Part shown: positions 7,301 through 15,169 of the stretch, one piece after another | Position numbering within the stretch: position 1 is the first letter of the stretch | How the letters are laid out: the number at the start of each line of letters is the position of its first letter | Source of the DNA: Psychroflexus aestuariivivens | GTDB taxonomy: Bacteria; Bacteroidota; Bacteroidia; Flavobacteriales; Flavobacteriaceae | DNA: 33,939 nt | Reading direction: 5' to 3' | NCBI RefSeq assembly: GCF_004010055.1 | Contig: NZ_RQVT01000004.1 | Location: forward strand, 1-33,939 | Translations under genes and position numbers: made by a program | Notes under the pieces: generated by a model | What the model saw: the letters and a program-made list of their open reading frames with translations, nothing else | Told to the model about the DNA's origin: nothing | Database searches by the model: none

Positions 7301-8014
7301 TCATTCAGGTATTTCACCTTTTTTCCAATTCATAATTTGACTTTCAGATCCTGACATAAATTTAAGTTCTTTTGAATCGATTTTATAAATTCCCAGACCC
7401 AAAATTTGAAAGTTATTTTGGTTAAGACTTTTCTTGAAATTCTTATTTTTCAAAGGAATTAAATACCCTAAGACTTTAATTCTATCCTCCTTTTTTACAA
7501 AATCATAATCGATTGATGATAATATCCAAATATAATTATTTCCTACTTTTAATTTTAAATTCGGTGTATTTTCAGTTTCTCTGAATCCCATCACTATTCC
7601 TTCTAAAGCAAATATTTCCCTTGAATTATCTAATACTTCATAAAAGTCTGTCTCGTCCAAATTTGTTGGATAGCTTTTTTGAGTCACTTTAATGCTTTCT
7701 ATTTCGGATTTTATTAACTTATTAACCTTTTCACATTTAGTGTTGAATGTTTGAACAATCGAATTCTTTACTTTCTCTAAAGCGCCATCTTTGACTAAAA
7801 TTTCGTGTTCATCGGCATCTACAATATTGAAGATTTGATTAAATTCCTTGTCATAGCACTTATTGAACTCTGGTTTAATTTCAGAATAAGATTCTAAATC
7901 ATCTCTCATGCAATCACAAATTTTGATAGAGATTTTCTCTGTAATAGATTCAATACTTTGACTGTGAATTGGGATGCTAATTAGCAATAAGATGAATAAA
8001 AATGATTTTATCAT
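7301..8014 (-). CDS. secreted protein of unknown function with a C-terminal OB-like segment
   Basis: About 237 residues. The ATG at 8014 puts the signal peptide MIKSFLFILLLISIPIHSQS at the N-terminus; the longer frame from 8083 would add a 23-residue extension in front of it. The N-terminal half is helical with four Cys: a CxC pair (IKICDCM), FNKCYDKEF and NTKCEKVNK, which suggests disulfides outside the cytoplasm. Residues about 150-205 alternate strands (ALEGIVMGFRETE, LKLKVGNNYIWILSSIDYDF, DRIKVLGYLIPL), a pattern like a small OB-fold. I do not recognise the family. The gene is convergent with the receptor gene, with only 35 bases between the stop codons and no clear terminator. The 276 bases upstream are A+T-rich, with no other coding sequence that I can support. 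Confidence 0.65.
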   Translation of the reverse strand: MIKSFLFILLLISIPIHSQSIESITEKISIKICDCMRDDLESYSEIKPEFNKCYDKEFNQIFNIVDADEHEILVKDGALEKVKNSIVQTFNTKCEKVNKLIKSEIESIKVTQKSYPTNLDETDFYEVLDNSREIFALEGIVMGFRETENTPNLKLKVGNNYIWILSSIDYDFVKKEDRIKVLGYLIPLKNKNFKKSLNQNNFQILGLGIYKIDSKELKFMSGSESQIMNWKKGEIPE

Positions 8015-8290
8015 ATAATTGTGTCCTTTAATTTTTAGATGAATTTGTTTTTGGAAAATCAGCAATTTAAGCATAAATCGCATAAAGATTTATGAATACT
8101 ACAAAAAATAAAATAATATCTTATAGTCAGCAAGAGATGTTGTACAAAGTTAAGTTATTGATCAAAAAAAAATCTCTTGAATAAGCCATCGAGATATTCA
8201 ATATAAAAGATACTTTTAGCTTTATGATTGTGATTGTATTGGTTTTATTTAAAATCGGTTAAAGAAATTCACTTTAACATTCTGATATTG

Positions 8291-9070
8291 CTAGATATCC
8301 ACCTTTCCTAAAATAACATATAATATACCTCCTAAAACAGACAACACAATAAAAAGTACAATAATAATAGCAATAAAAAACAAGGATTTAACAATCATCT
8401 TTTTCCAACTGATATCAAATACTCGTTTCAAAACAAATGCATGATAACCTATTAAAAAAATAAAGGAAAGAAAAGTATAATAATAGGTGAATTTATCAAA
8501 CACTAAACTAAATGGTATGGTTACGTAGGACAAAACCAAAAACTGGGAATACGCATAAGCGTGAATCACTGAATGTTCTGCAAAATTATATTGCTTGTAA
8601 TTATAAAAAACCAGTTTGGAAATTAATGCTAAAAGTGGTATTGTAAGAAATAGCACGATACTGTAGTAGTTTTGCACCTCATTATTAATTGTTTTAGAAA
8701 TTTCTACCTGGTCTATCCCTGATGATTTATTTTCTTCTATGGCAAATGCTTCAAAACTCATTTCGCCTAAGTAGCCATTATTGAGCAAATAAGCGTAAAA
8801 ACCTCCTAATAAACCTGCAATAATCATAAAATTGATTGGTGGTAAATATTTTACACGGTTATTTCTCATGTAGGACTTGATTACCTTTTCAGGATGAAAG
8901 GTCATATCCTTAATGGTGCCTAAAAGTTTAGATTCTAAACTGAAGTATTTTGAAAAAAACTCATTAATTAAACTCTTAATAGTAATCCGCTCGCAGTATA
9001 CCTGATTTCCACAATTAGAGCAGTATTTTTCATTTTTTTGAAGTGGTTGAACACAATTTACACATTCCAT
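8291..9070 (-). CDS. DUF3667-type membrane protein with N-terminal zinc ribbon
   Basis: Inner-membrane protein of 259 residues. The N-terminus carries a zinc-ribbon pattern with Cys at positions 3, 6, 17 and 20 (CVNC, then CSNC). It is followed by the stretch RITIKSLINEFFSKYFSLES and a TIKDMTFHPEKVI motif seen in DUF3667 proteins, and then about five transmembrane helices (near 81-96, 137-155, 175-190, 197-215 and 228-255). The family is common in Bacteroidetes and its role is unknown. The ATG at 9070 begins directly at the zinc ribbon, so the start is secure. No operon partner is seen: the downstream gene starts 276 bases away and paaZ lies upstream behind a terminator. Confidence 0.82.
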   Translation of the reverse strand: MECVNCVQPLQKNEKYCSNCGNQVYCERITIKSLINEFFSKYFSLESKLLGTIKDMTFHPEKVIKSYMRNNRVKYLPPINFMIIAGLLGGFYAYLLNNGYLGEMSFEAFAIEENKSSGIDQVEISKTINNEVQNYYSIVLFLTIPLLALISKLVFYNYKQYNFAEHSVIHAYAYSQFLVLSYVTIPFSLVFDKFTYYYTFLSFIFLIGYHAFVLKRVFDISWKKMIVKSLFFIAIIIVLFIVLSVLGGILYVILGKVDI

Positions 9071-9204
9071 TGGTTAAATATAGTATGGGTTATTTGAAGC
9101 ATACTCAATTCATAGAAAAGAATAATTTTGTGAAATTAACTTAATATTTTTAACAACATCTTTTAATTTATATTTTTTTTTTGCAGTTCATGTTTAGACA
9201 TAAA

Positions 9205-9234
9205 AAAATCCTGAGTGATTCACTCAGGATTTTT
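9205..9234 (-). terminator. strong rho-independent terminator of paaZ
   Basis: A near-perfect hairpin with arms AAAAATCCTGAGTGA and TCACTCAGGATTTTT lies 20 bases past the paaZ stop codon. A and T runs on both sides make it bidirectional. Confidence 0.85.
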
Positions 9235-9253
9235 AAAACTATAAATATCTATC

Positions 9254-11791
9254 TTAAATCAAACCAAACTGTTCAAAGTGATGATTGAAATGTTTGCGAT
9301 TTAGAAGTTTCCAATCAAAAGCATTCAGTTCTCCAAACACTGCATTTTTAGTTATTGCATCTGGATTTTCAACAAAGAACTCTTTGTATTTATCATAAGC
9401 TTCCAGCAATGCTTTTTTAGCGTCTTCTAAACTTTCGTGCTGCAAAGATTCCAATTCGTTTTCCTTCATTAGCGGCATTTTGTAACCTCGTGGCATTTTC
9501 TCGTAATTGTATAAAGTTTCTTGAACTTTATCTAAATATTCATCAGGTGTGGCCACTTTAAAATTTGAAATTTCCCCTGTCGCTATTTTCAAGCTCATTT
9601 CCAGGTGTTCTAACATGTGTTGCGGAGTCATCATTCCCCATTTGGCTTCGTTTTCTTCAGTAAGTGCATTCAATTTACGTTCAATAAAATCTTTGTTGAT
9701 TTCATGGAAAGTTGTTTGCTTTTTCTGCACCATCGTTAAAATAGTGGCAATAGCAACCAAAGCTTCTTTTTCTTCGGCTTCAGTTTCCGGAATGTTTCCT
9801 TCCGTCACATTTGTATCAAACACCTCAACATACCACTTTACAATTCCGCTTGGTAATTCTTTTCCTTTTTGATCACGATCTACTTTTTCTTTACATGTCA
9901 AACGCACGTGGATCGTGTCATTGTGATAAAGTGGTCGCAAAAATCGAATTTCTTCTAATCCATAATTTGCTGCAACTGGACCTTTATTTGGATAAACAAA
10001 TAATCCTGCTGCTGCTGAAATAATGAAATAACCATGAGCAGTTCGTTGTTCGAAAATACTACCTTCAAGTGAAGTAATATCGGTGTGTGCATAAAAATGA
10101 TCCCATGTCAGATTTCCGAAATTGATAATATCTGTATCTGTTAAAGTTCGGTTGTGAGTTTTCAAAGACATTCCTGGCTGAATATCCTCCCAATGGTAAG
10201 CAAAGGGATGCTTTTCGGCTTCTTTATATTTGGCTTTTGCCTGGTAAATTCCTGTAATTTCAGTCAAAGTTGTAGGACTTCCCTGAATGGCACAACGCTG
10301 CATAAAATGTTTAATCCCGCGTTTACCGCCCATTTCTTCACCTCCGCCAGCTCGGCCTGGTCCACCATGAACTAAATTTGGTAATGGCGAGCCGTGACCA
10401 GTACTTTGTTTTGCAGATTCCCTATTTATACTTAAAATTCTACCATGGTGAGAAGCGGCTTGAATTGTATAATCACGTGCAATTTGATCATCGTTTGTAA
10501 AAATTGAACTTACCAAAGAACCTTTTCCTTTTTTGGAAAGTTGAATCGCTTCATTTAAATCTTTATAAGGCATTAAAGTACTTACAGGACCAAAGGCTTC
10601 TGTGACGTGAGCAGCTTCATTTTTGAAAGGTTGATTTTCACGCATTAAAATTGGCTTAATGAACGCGCCTTTTTCAAATTCCGCATTAATAGTTTCCGCT
10701 GCATTGAAATCGCCGTAGACAATTTCAGCTGTTTTTGAAATTTCATTAACAGCATTTTTTACCGCTTCCACTTGCTTTTTGTCGATCAAACTTCCCATAC
10801 GAACTTCCTTCAGTCTTGGGTCGCCTAAAGTAACTTTATCCAAGGCTTTGCCTAAAGCAATTTGCACATCTTCTATTAAATTTTCAGGAACGATAATTCT
10901 ACGAATTGCTGTACATTTTTGACCACATTTCACTGTCATTTCGTTACGAACTTCACGAATAAACAAATCGAATTCTGGAGTTCCTGGAACGGCATCTTCG
11001 CCTAAAATAGAAGCGTTCAATGAATCGGCTTCCATGGTAAATGGCACAGATTCTTCTAACAATCTTGGATGATTTTTTAGCTTTCTTCCTGTGGTAGCTG
11101 AACCTGTAAAAGTGACGATATCTTGCGCAGTTACACTGTCCAGTATATCTTTTTTGGTACCGCTGACCAATTGCAAAGCACCTTCAGGTAAAATTCCTGA
11201 GGCGATGATTTCTTTTACTACCGCTTCAGTTAAATAAGCAGATTGCGGCGCAGGCAAAACGACTGCTGGGACGCCAGCCATCCAGTTGACAGCACATTTT
11301 TCTAACATTCCCCAGACCGGAAAATTGAAAGCATTGATATGCACCGCCACTCCTTCTTTAGGCACCAAGATATGATGCGCCATAAATCGACCACCTCGGG
11401 ATAAATCAATGGGATCGCCTTCGACATCAAAGGGTTGATTCGGGAATAATTTTCTTAATGAAGCATTGGCAAATAAATTACCAAAACCGCCATCGATATC
11501 AAACCAAGAATCCATTTTGGTTGCACCGGTTCGGTAACTTAATTCGTAAAAAGCTTTTTTCTTTTTCTGAAGATAAAACGCCAAAGATTTTAGCATATTT
11601 CCGCGTTCTTGAAACGTCATTTTCCGCAATGTGTCGCCTTTTTCTCTTCCATAAGCCAAGACTTCAGGAATATCGAAACCTTCTACATTGATGGACGTAA
11701 ATTGTTCTCCAGTGACAGAATCAAAAATCGGTTGACCTTCGCCTTTACCGCTTGTCCATTGACCTTGTATATAACTTTGTGTGGTTTGCAT
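9254..11791 (-). CDS. paaZ: PaaZ: aldehyde dehydrogenase + MaoC hydratase, with an extra DUF1569/DinB-like C-terminal domain
   Basis: Bifunctional ring-opening enzyme of the phenylacetyl-CoA pathway. The MaoC-like part hydrolyses oxepin-CoA, and the aldehyde dehydrogenase oxidises the resulting semialdehyde to 3-oxo-5,6-dehydrosuberyl-CoA. The dehydrogenase part is residues 1-515, with general base Glu254 (TMEADS) and nucleophile Cys293 (GQKCTAIRR), matching Glu256 and Cys295 of the E. coli enzyme. The MaoC part is about 530-690, with Asp564 and His569 in TWDHFYAHTD, matching Asp561 and His566. The protein has 845 residues against 681 in E. coli. The extra residues, about 695-845, read as a DUF1569/DinB-like helical domain (WGMMTPQHMLEHLEMSL, then LNRKHFNHHFEQFGL). 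The start codon lies 2 bases after the mazF-like toxin stop, so the gene is probably carried on the toxin-antitoxin transcript. Confidence 0.93.
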   Translation of the reverse strand: MQTTQSYIQGQWTSGKGEGQPIFDSVTGEQFTSINVEGFDIPEVLAYGREKGDTLRKMTFQERGNMLKSLAFYLQKKKKAFYELSYRTGATKMDSWFDIDGGFGNLFANASLRKLFPNQPFDVEGDPIDLSRGGRFMAHHILVPKEGVAVHINAFNFPVWGMLEKCAVNWMAGVPAVVLPAPQSAYLTEAVVKEIIASGILPEGALQLVSGTKKDILDSVTAQDIVTFTGSATTGRKLKNHPRLLEESVPFTMEADSLNASILGEDAVPGTPEFDLFIREVRNEMTVKCGQKCTAIRRIIVPENLIEDVQIALGKALDKVTLGDPRLKEVRMGSLIDKKQVEAVKNAVNEISKTAEIVYGDFNAAETINAEFEKGAFIKPILMRENQPFKNEAAHVTEAFGPVSTLMPYKDLNEAIQLSKKGKGSLVSSIFTNDDQIARDYTIQAASHHGRILSINRESAKQSTGHGSPLPNLVHGGPGRAGGGEEMGGKRGIKHFMQRCAIQGSPTTLTEITGIYQAKAKYKEAEKHPFAYHWEDIQPGMSLKTHNRTLTDTDIINFGNLTWDHFYAHTDITSLEGSIFEQRTAHGYFIISAAAGLFVYPNKGPVAANYGLEEIRFLRPLYHNDTIHVRLTCKEKVDRDQKGKELPSGIVKWYVEVFDTNVTEGNIPETEAEEKEALVAIATILTMVQKKQTTFHEINKDFIERKLNALTEENEAKWGMMTPQHMLEHLEMSLKIATGEISNFKVATPDEYLDKVQETLYNYEKMPRGYKMPLMKENELESLQHESLEDAKKALLEAYDKYKEFFVENPDAITKNAVFGELNAFDWKLLNRKHFNHHFEQFGLI

Positions 11792-11793
11792 AT

Positions 11794-12162
11794 TTAATAT
11801 TTTAAAATGTCGTTTAATGTCTTTTTTAAATGATCCAGGTCTGAAAAAGAAATGTTTCCAAGCTTTTTCTTAAATCGTTCTTTTGATAAAGATCGAACGT
11901 GGAAGACCATAACTTCAGATTTCGCGATCAAACCGTTTGATTCTGTTGGATTCAATATCAAATTCCCTTCAAAATCATGTATTGAAGTAGACAATGGACA
12001 ACCAATCACTACTCCTAAGTTTTTGTTCAAAGTATTACCACTAATCACTACAAGTGGTCGATTTCCACCTTGCTCGCTTCCTTTAATCGGATCAAGATAT
12101 ACTTGCCAAATTTCACCTTGTAAAATGTTTATTGAATTAGTTTTGCACTTCACCTTGTTCAT
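11794..12162 (-). CDS. MazF/PemK-type mRNA-interferase toxin
   Basis: Toxin of a type II toxin-antitoxin pair, 122 residues from the ATG at 12162; the frame also offers a TTG at 12171. The MazF fold is recognised by GEIWQVYLDPIKGSEQGG, then RPLVVISGNTLN, then VIGCPLSTSI. The family cuts single-stranded RNA at short motifs; the conserved Arg of RPLVVIS and the Ser/Thr of PLSTS correspond to residues in or near the usual active site. Its start overlaps the end of the antitoxin gene by 26 bases, typical of coupled toxin-antitoxin translation. Its stop is only 2 bases from the paaZ start codon. The module sits between paaZ and the thiolase and probably arrived there as an insertion (inference). 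Confidence 0.87.
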   Translation of the reverse strand: MNKVKCKTNSINILQGEIWQVYLDPIKGSEQGGNRPLVVISGNTLNKNLGVVIGCPLSTSIHDFEGNLILNPTESNGLIAKSEVMVFHVRSLSKERFKKKLGNISFSDLDHLKKTLNDILKY

Positions 12163-12397
12163 CAAATTCAATTAACATTTTATAATAATCTGCCATGCCT
12201 TCTTCTGCCATAGCCATGATATCCTTGTCTTTTGCAGCACGCTTGTATGATTTTGCATACTTGGCTTTTTGAATTTCATCCAAGAAAAGTTCAAGCGCCT
12301 TTTCAATCAACTTGTTCTTAGGCATTTTTAATTCTTTGGATGTTTTATCCAAGTCTTTTAGCAATTGATCTGGCAAAGAAGATGTGAACGTTGTCAT
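12137..12397 (-). CDS. ribbon-helix-helix antitoxin paired with the MazF-like toxin
   Basis: 86 residues from the ATG at 12397; a TTG at 12415 is also in frame but less likely. The N-terminus is ribbon-helix-helix-like: strand TTFTSSLPDQ, helix LLKDLDKTSKELKM, turn PKNK and helix LIEKALELFLDEI. This should form a DNA-binding dimer that represses its own promoter. The acidic, flexible tail (MAEEGMADYYKMLIEFDEQ) is the usual toxin-binding part. The gene is upstream of and overlaps the toxin, the normal order for MazE/MazF. The promoter should lie in the A+T-rich stretch just above 12400, but I could not identify an operator. Confidence 0.82.
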   Translation of the reverse strand: MTTFTSSLPDQLLKDLDKTSKELKMPKNKLIEKALELFLDEIQKAKYAKSYKRAAKDKDIMAMAEEGMADYYKMLIEFDEQGEVQN

Positions 12398-12471
12398 GAT
12401 TTTATTTTTTTTCAAATATAATAATTATTTACGTATCATATTTATAAAATATAAATATTTATGCTATTTAT

Positions 12472-12522
12472 CTAGCTTACATTCTCAATAACAGCCGCAT
12501 AACCTTGTCCAACTCCTACACA
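12472..12522 (-). pseudogene. 3' remnant of a second, diverged thiolase gene
   Basis: The minus strand encodes CVGVGQGYAAVIENVS and a stop. This is the same ending as the intact thiolase just upstream (CVGVGQGYAAVIERV), including the active-site Cys. Over 45 bases the two copies differ at nine positions. Seven are silent third-position changes, so this copy evolved as a working gene before it was lost and is not a fresh duplication. Similarity begins exactly at the Cys codon, directly after a palindromic element. Confidence 0.75.
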
Positions 12523-12565
12523 TCCCGAATCGCTTTGCTCTCGGGACTTCGTTTCACTCAGCATA
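12523..12565. repeat. REP-like palindromic element between the thiolase and the thiolase remnant
   Basis: A short segment, richer in G+C than its surroundings, contains a TCCCGA...TCGGGA inverted repeat (12523-12528 with 12541-12546) followed by ACTTCGTTTCACTCAGCAT. It begins right after the thiolase stop codon and ends at the remnant. It looks like a dispersed palindromic repeat of the kind found between genes in this phylum, and it may also end thiolase transcription. Only one copy is in this window, so the repeat status is unproven. Confidence 0.45.
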
Positions 12566-13768
12566 CTAAACTCTTTCAATAACTGCGGCATAGCCTTGAC
12601 CAACTCCAACACACATGGTAATTAAAGCATACTTTTTACCGGTGAGTTGTAGTTCTAAAGCGGCAGAATTAGCCAATCTTGCGCCGGTGACGCCAAGCGG
12701 ATGACCAATTGCAATAGCACCACCATTGGGGTTGAGTCGCGGATCGTCATCTTTCAATCCCCAGGCACGAATACAAGCTAAAGATTGTGCAGCAAAAGCT
12801 TCATTCAGTTCAATGATATCCATATCTTCCATCTTTAAACCTGCTTTTTTCAAGGCTTTATTCGATGCTTCAACTGGACCGATTCCCATAATTCGAGGTT
12901 CGACACCAACAACAGCAGAACTTAAAATTTTAGCCATTGGTTTCAAATTATATTTATCGACTGCATTTTGTGAAGCCACAATCGTCGCTGCTGCGCCGTC
13001 ATTCAATCCTGAAGAGTTTCCAGCAGTGACGCTACCATCTTTTCGGAAAGCTGGACGTAATTTACCAAGAATTTCTAACTTGGTTTGTGGTTTAACGAAT
13101 TCATCTTGATCAAAAATTAAATCGTCTTGTTTTCTACGTGGAATACTTACTGCAACAATTTCTTTTGCCAATCGGCCACTTTCCTGAGCTTTGGTTGCTT
13201 TCATTTGGGAATTGTAAGCGAATTGATCTTGATCTTCGCGTGAAATTTTATGAATATCTACCAAATTTTCAGCCGTATCGCCCATACCATCTGTACCGTA
13301 CATTTCGTGCATTTTAGGATTGACAAAACGCCAACCAAAACTCGTATCGTACATTTTGGCGTCGTTACCAAAAGCCGATGAGGGTTTAGCGATAGCATAA
13401 GGTCCACGCGTCATATGTTCTACGCCACCAGCAATAAATAGATCACCGTCTCCAGCTTTAATAGCACGATTGGCATGAATGATAGCCGAAAGTCCACTGC
13501 TACACAATCTATTGACTGTCTCACCAGGAACCGAGTGTGGCAAACCGGCCAAAAGTGAACACATTCTAGCTACATTTCGATTATCTTCTCCAGCTTGATT
13601 AGCGCAACCTAAAATAACATCGTCGTAATCTTCGGTTGGAATATTGGTATTTCTTTTTAGAATTTCTTTGATGACCAAAGCACCTAAATCATCAGCTCTT
13701 ACTGGTGAAAGTGTACCTTTATAATTTCCGATTGGCGTTCGAATTCCATCTATAATATATGCATCCAT
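12566..13768 (-). CDS. paaJ: acetyl-CoA acyltransferase (3-oxoadipyl-CoA-type thiolase)
   Basis: Thiolase of 400 residues, the usual length for PaaJ/PcaF, which cleave 3-oxoadipyl-CoA (and the dehydrosuberyl analogue) into acetyl-CoA and a shortened acyl-CoA. The catalytic residues are visible: nucleophile Cys89 (NRLCSSGLSA), His356 (AIGHPLGVTG) and Cys386 (CVGVGQGYA). The N-terminal IIDGIRTPIGNYKG and NEAFAAQSLA motifs are also present. It lies upstream of the toxin-antitoxin pair and paaZ on the same strand, so a role in phenylacetate breakdown is likely. The sequence alone does not exclude a beta-oxidation or beta-ketoadipate thiolase. The remnant of a related gene follows its stop codon. 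Confidence 0.88.
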   Translation of the reverse strand: MDAYIIDGIRTPIGNYKGTLSPVRADDLGALVIKEILKRNTNIPTEDYDDVILGCANQAGEDNRNVARMCSLLAGLPHSVPGETVNRLCSSGLSAIIHANRAIKAGDGDLFIAGGVEHMTRGPYAIAKPSSAFGNDAKMYDTSFGWRFVNPKMHEMYGTDGMGDTAENLVDIHKISREDQDQFAYNSQMKATKAQESGRLAKEIVAVSIPRRKQDDLIFDQDEFVKPQTKLEILGKLRPAFRKDGSVTAGNSSGLNDGAAATIVASQNAVDKYNLKPMAKILSSAVVGVEPRIMGIGPVEASNKALKKAGLKMEDMDIIELNEAFAAQSLACIRAWGLKDDDPRLNPNGGAIAIGHPLGVTGARLANSAALELQLTGKKYALITMCVGVGQGYAAVIERV

Positions 13769-13909
13769 ATCTGTTGTAATTATTTACTTCAAATATCCAT
13801 AATTTGAACGAAAACTAAAGTCTAAAACTGAAATTTATAGTTTTGAACTTAGAAACAATTGGTTAGAAAAAATGTTTTCAGTTTAAGTCGAATTCAATTT
13901 AACTCAATA

Positions 13910-13934
13910 AAACCTCGATTTAATGTCGAGGTTT
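13910..13934 (-). terminator. terminator after the small putative lipoprotein gene
   Basis: The arms AAACCTCGA and TCGAGGTTT with a 7-base loop lie 23 bases beyond the stop codon at 13957 of the leftward gene. On that strand a short T-rich stretch follows. Confidence 0.65.
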
Positions 13935-13956
13935 AAATAATCATTCTAATTTTGAT

Positions 13957-14517
13957 TTATTTATGCCTTAGATATCTTCTAAAAAGTTTACTGTTATGCA
14001 TCAAAGTTACCTTACGCTTTTGCTGTTTGGTCTCATCATCCCATTCTTGATTGACGATTTTATCATAGTTTTTATCATAAAACGATTGTTCGATTGCAAA
14101 TAATTCTTTTTTGGTAAAATCAGACTCACAAGCTATAAGCAAGTCATAGAATCTTTTGATATTTGGTAAGTTTTGAGATAAATTTTGTTGTTCTTCTAAA
14201 TAATGAATTTGAATTTGCGAATCGGTTGAATCTTCTAGCAATCCTTTTTCAACCAATGTATAAAAAGCAATATTCATTAAGTTTTCGTCTTTGCTCGGCT
14301 TAATTTTTTCTCTGTAAAATTGATGGAAGTCGTTTAAGGAGACATCGTCTGAATTCAGCATTCTAAAGATCTCTTTCCTCAATTTTTCAAAATCATTTTG
14401 AGTGATGTTTCTAAACTCTGTTTTTTCTAGCTCAGATTTTATATCATTATCAATAGTCTTGCTAAAACAAGAAACAGAGGAAAAAACGACAATTGCGAAT
14501 AAAAATAATCGTTTCAT
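13957..14517 (-). CDS. putative lipoprotein of unknown function
   Basis: 186 residues. The N-terminus MKRLFLFAIVVFSSVSCFSK is a signal peptide; Cys17 in SVSC could be a lipobox, though it could also be cleaved as an ordinary signal peptide. The mature part is charged and mostly helical with no recognisable motif; DFEKLRKEIFRML and DDVSLNDFHQFYREKI suggest helical pairs. The C-terminus is very basic (KLFRRYLRHK). It lies between the thiolase and the PaaI-like gene, separated from both by more than 150 bases, and has its own terminator, so it is probably not part of the phenylacetate set. Confidence 0.6.
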   Translation of the reverse strand: MKRLFLFAIVVFSSVSCFSKTIDNDIKSELEKTEFRNITQNDFEKLRKEIFRMLNSDDVSLNDFHQFYREKIKPSKDENLMNIAFYTLVEKGLLEDSTDSQIQIHYLEEQQNLSQNLPNIKRFYDLLIACESDFTKKELFAIEQSFYDKNYDKIVNQEWDDETKQQKRKVTLMHNSKLFRRYLRHK

Positions 14518-14687
14518 AATTTTAGATATTTATAATTAATCTAACCAAAAGTGATTAATACTTATAATAAACTAAAATAATCATTGTTAAAATTTAATAC
14601 TAATCTGAATAATGAACTTATTAGGTTATTTTTTAAAAGAAAAAGTAAAAAAATCTACAGAACATTTGAAACTTAAAAAAACAACTT

Positions 14688-15098
14688 CTAAACCTCCCAT
14701 TCTTTGCTTGTTCGGTAAACCACACCTTTAAACAAGGCCGCCAATTGCTTGTCTTTTTTGATTTCTACGATTTGAAAACCGAGTTTGTTTTTGGTACAGT
14801 CAATTTTGGTTTCTGCAGTAATATAATCGCCCTCCTCCAAAGCTTCTATGTGATTGATGGAAGTTTCAATAGAAACCGCAAACTTACCGTGAGTATTGGC
14901 GGCAAATCCAAAAGCGGTGTCTGCTAGCGAATACGTAATTCCACCGTGGGCTTTTTGCATAGAATTCAACATATCTTGACGAATTTTTAAGCCAAGTTTG
15001 CAATGTCCAAGTTCTACATTCAGAATTTCGATGCCCAACCATGTGCTGAATGGATCCAGAGACAGCATTTTATGTGGAATATTTAGTTTATTAGTCAT
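14688..15098 (-). CDS. paaI: PaaI-like hotdog-fold acyl-CoA thioesterase
   Basis: 136 residues from the ATG at 15098; the in-frame GTG at 15134 would add 12 residues that do not fit the family. The PaaI signature is HGGITYSLADTAFGFAANT with probable catalytic Asp60, and the whole protein has the length of a single hotdog domain. PaaI releases free CoA from hydroxylated phenylacetyl-CoA thioesters and prevents trapping of CoA when the pathway stalls. The nearby paaZ and thiolase support that role, but similar hotdog enzymes act on other acyl-CoAs. It follows the otsAB gene by 71 bases on the same strand and could share its message. Confidence 0.78.
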   Translation of the reverse strand: MTNKLNIPHKMLSLDPFSTWLGIEILNVELGHCKLGLKIRQDMLNSMQKAHGGITYSLADTAFGFAANTHGKFAVSIETSINHIEALEEGDYITAETKIDCTKNKLGFQIVEIKKDKQLAALFKGVVYRTSKEWEV

Positions 15099-15169
15099 GT
15101 TTTCAACTTTATCATTTAAACAACAAATAAACACATTTTTCAGGTCAAAGCCTTATTTTGAAGAAATCA

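Noticed and set aside
9549-10023. Plus-strand frames opposite paaZ
   Set aside because: They have Cys/Phe/Ser-rich composition typical of antisense reading of an A+T-rich gene, and the opposite strand holds a complete enzyme with all catalytic residues.
11852-12175. Plus-strand reading frame of 107 codons opposite the toxin gene
   Set aside because: It is the shadow of the MazF-like and antitoxin genes; it has no recognisable domain and is fully antisense to better-supported genes.
11792-12565. An insertion sequence carrying the toxin-antitoxin pair
   Set aside because: No transposase, terminal inverted repeats or clear target-site duplication are visible; only the thiolase remnant and a short palindrome are present.
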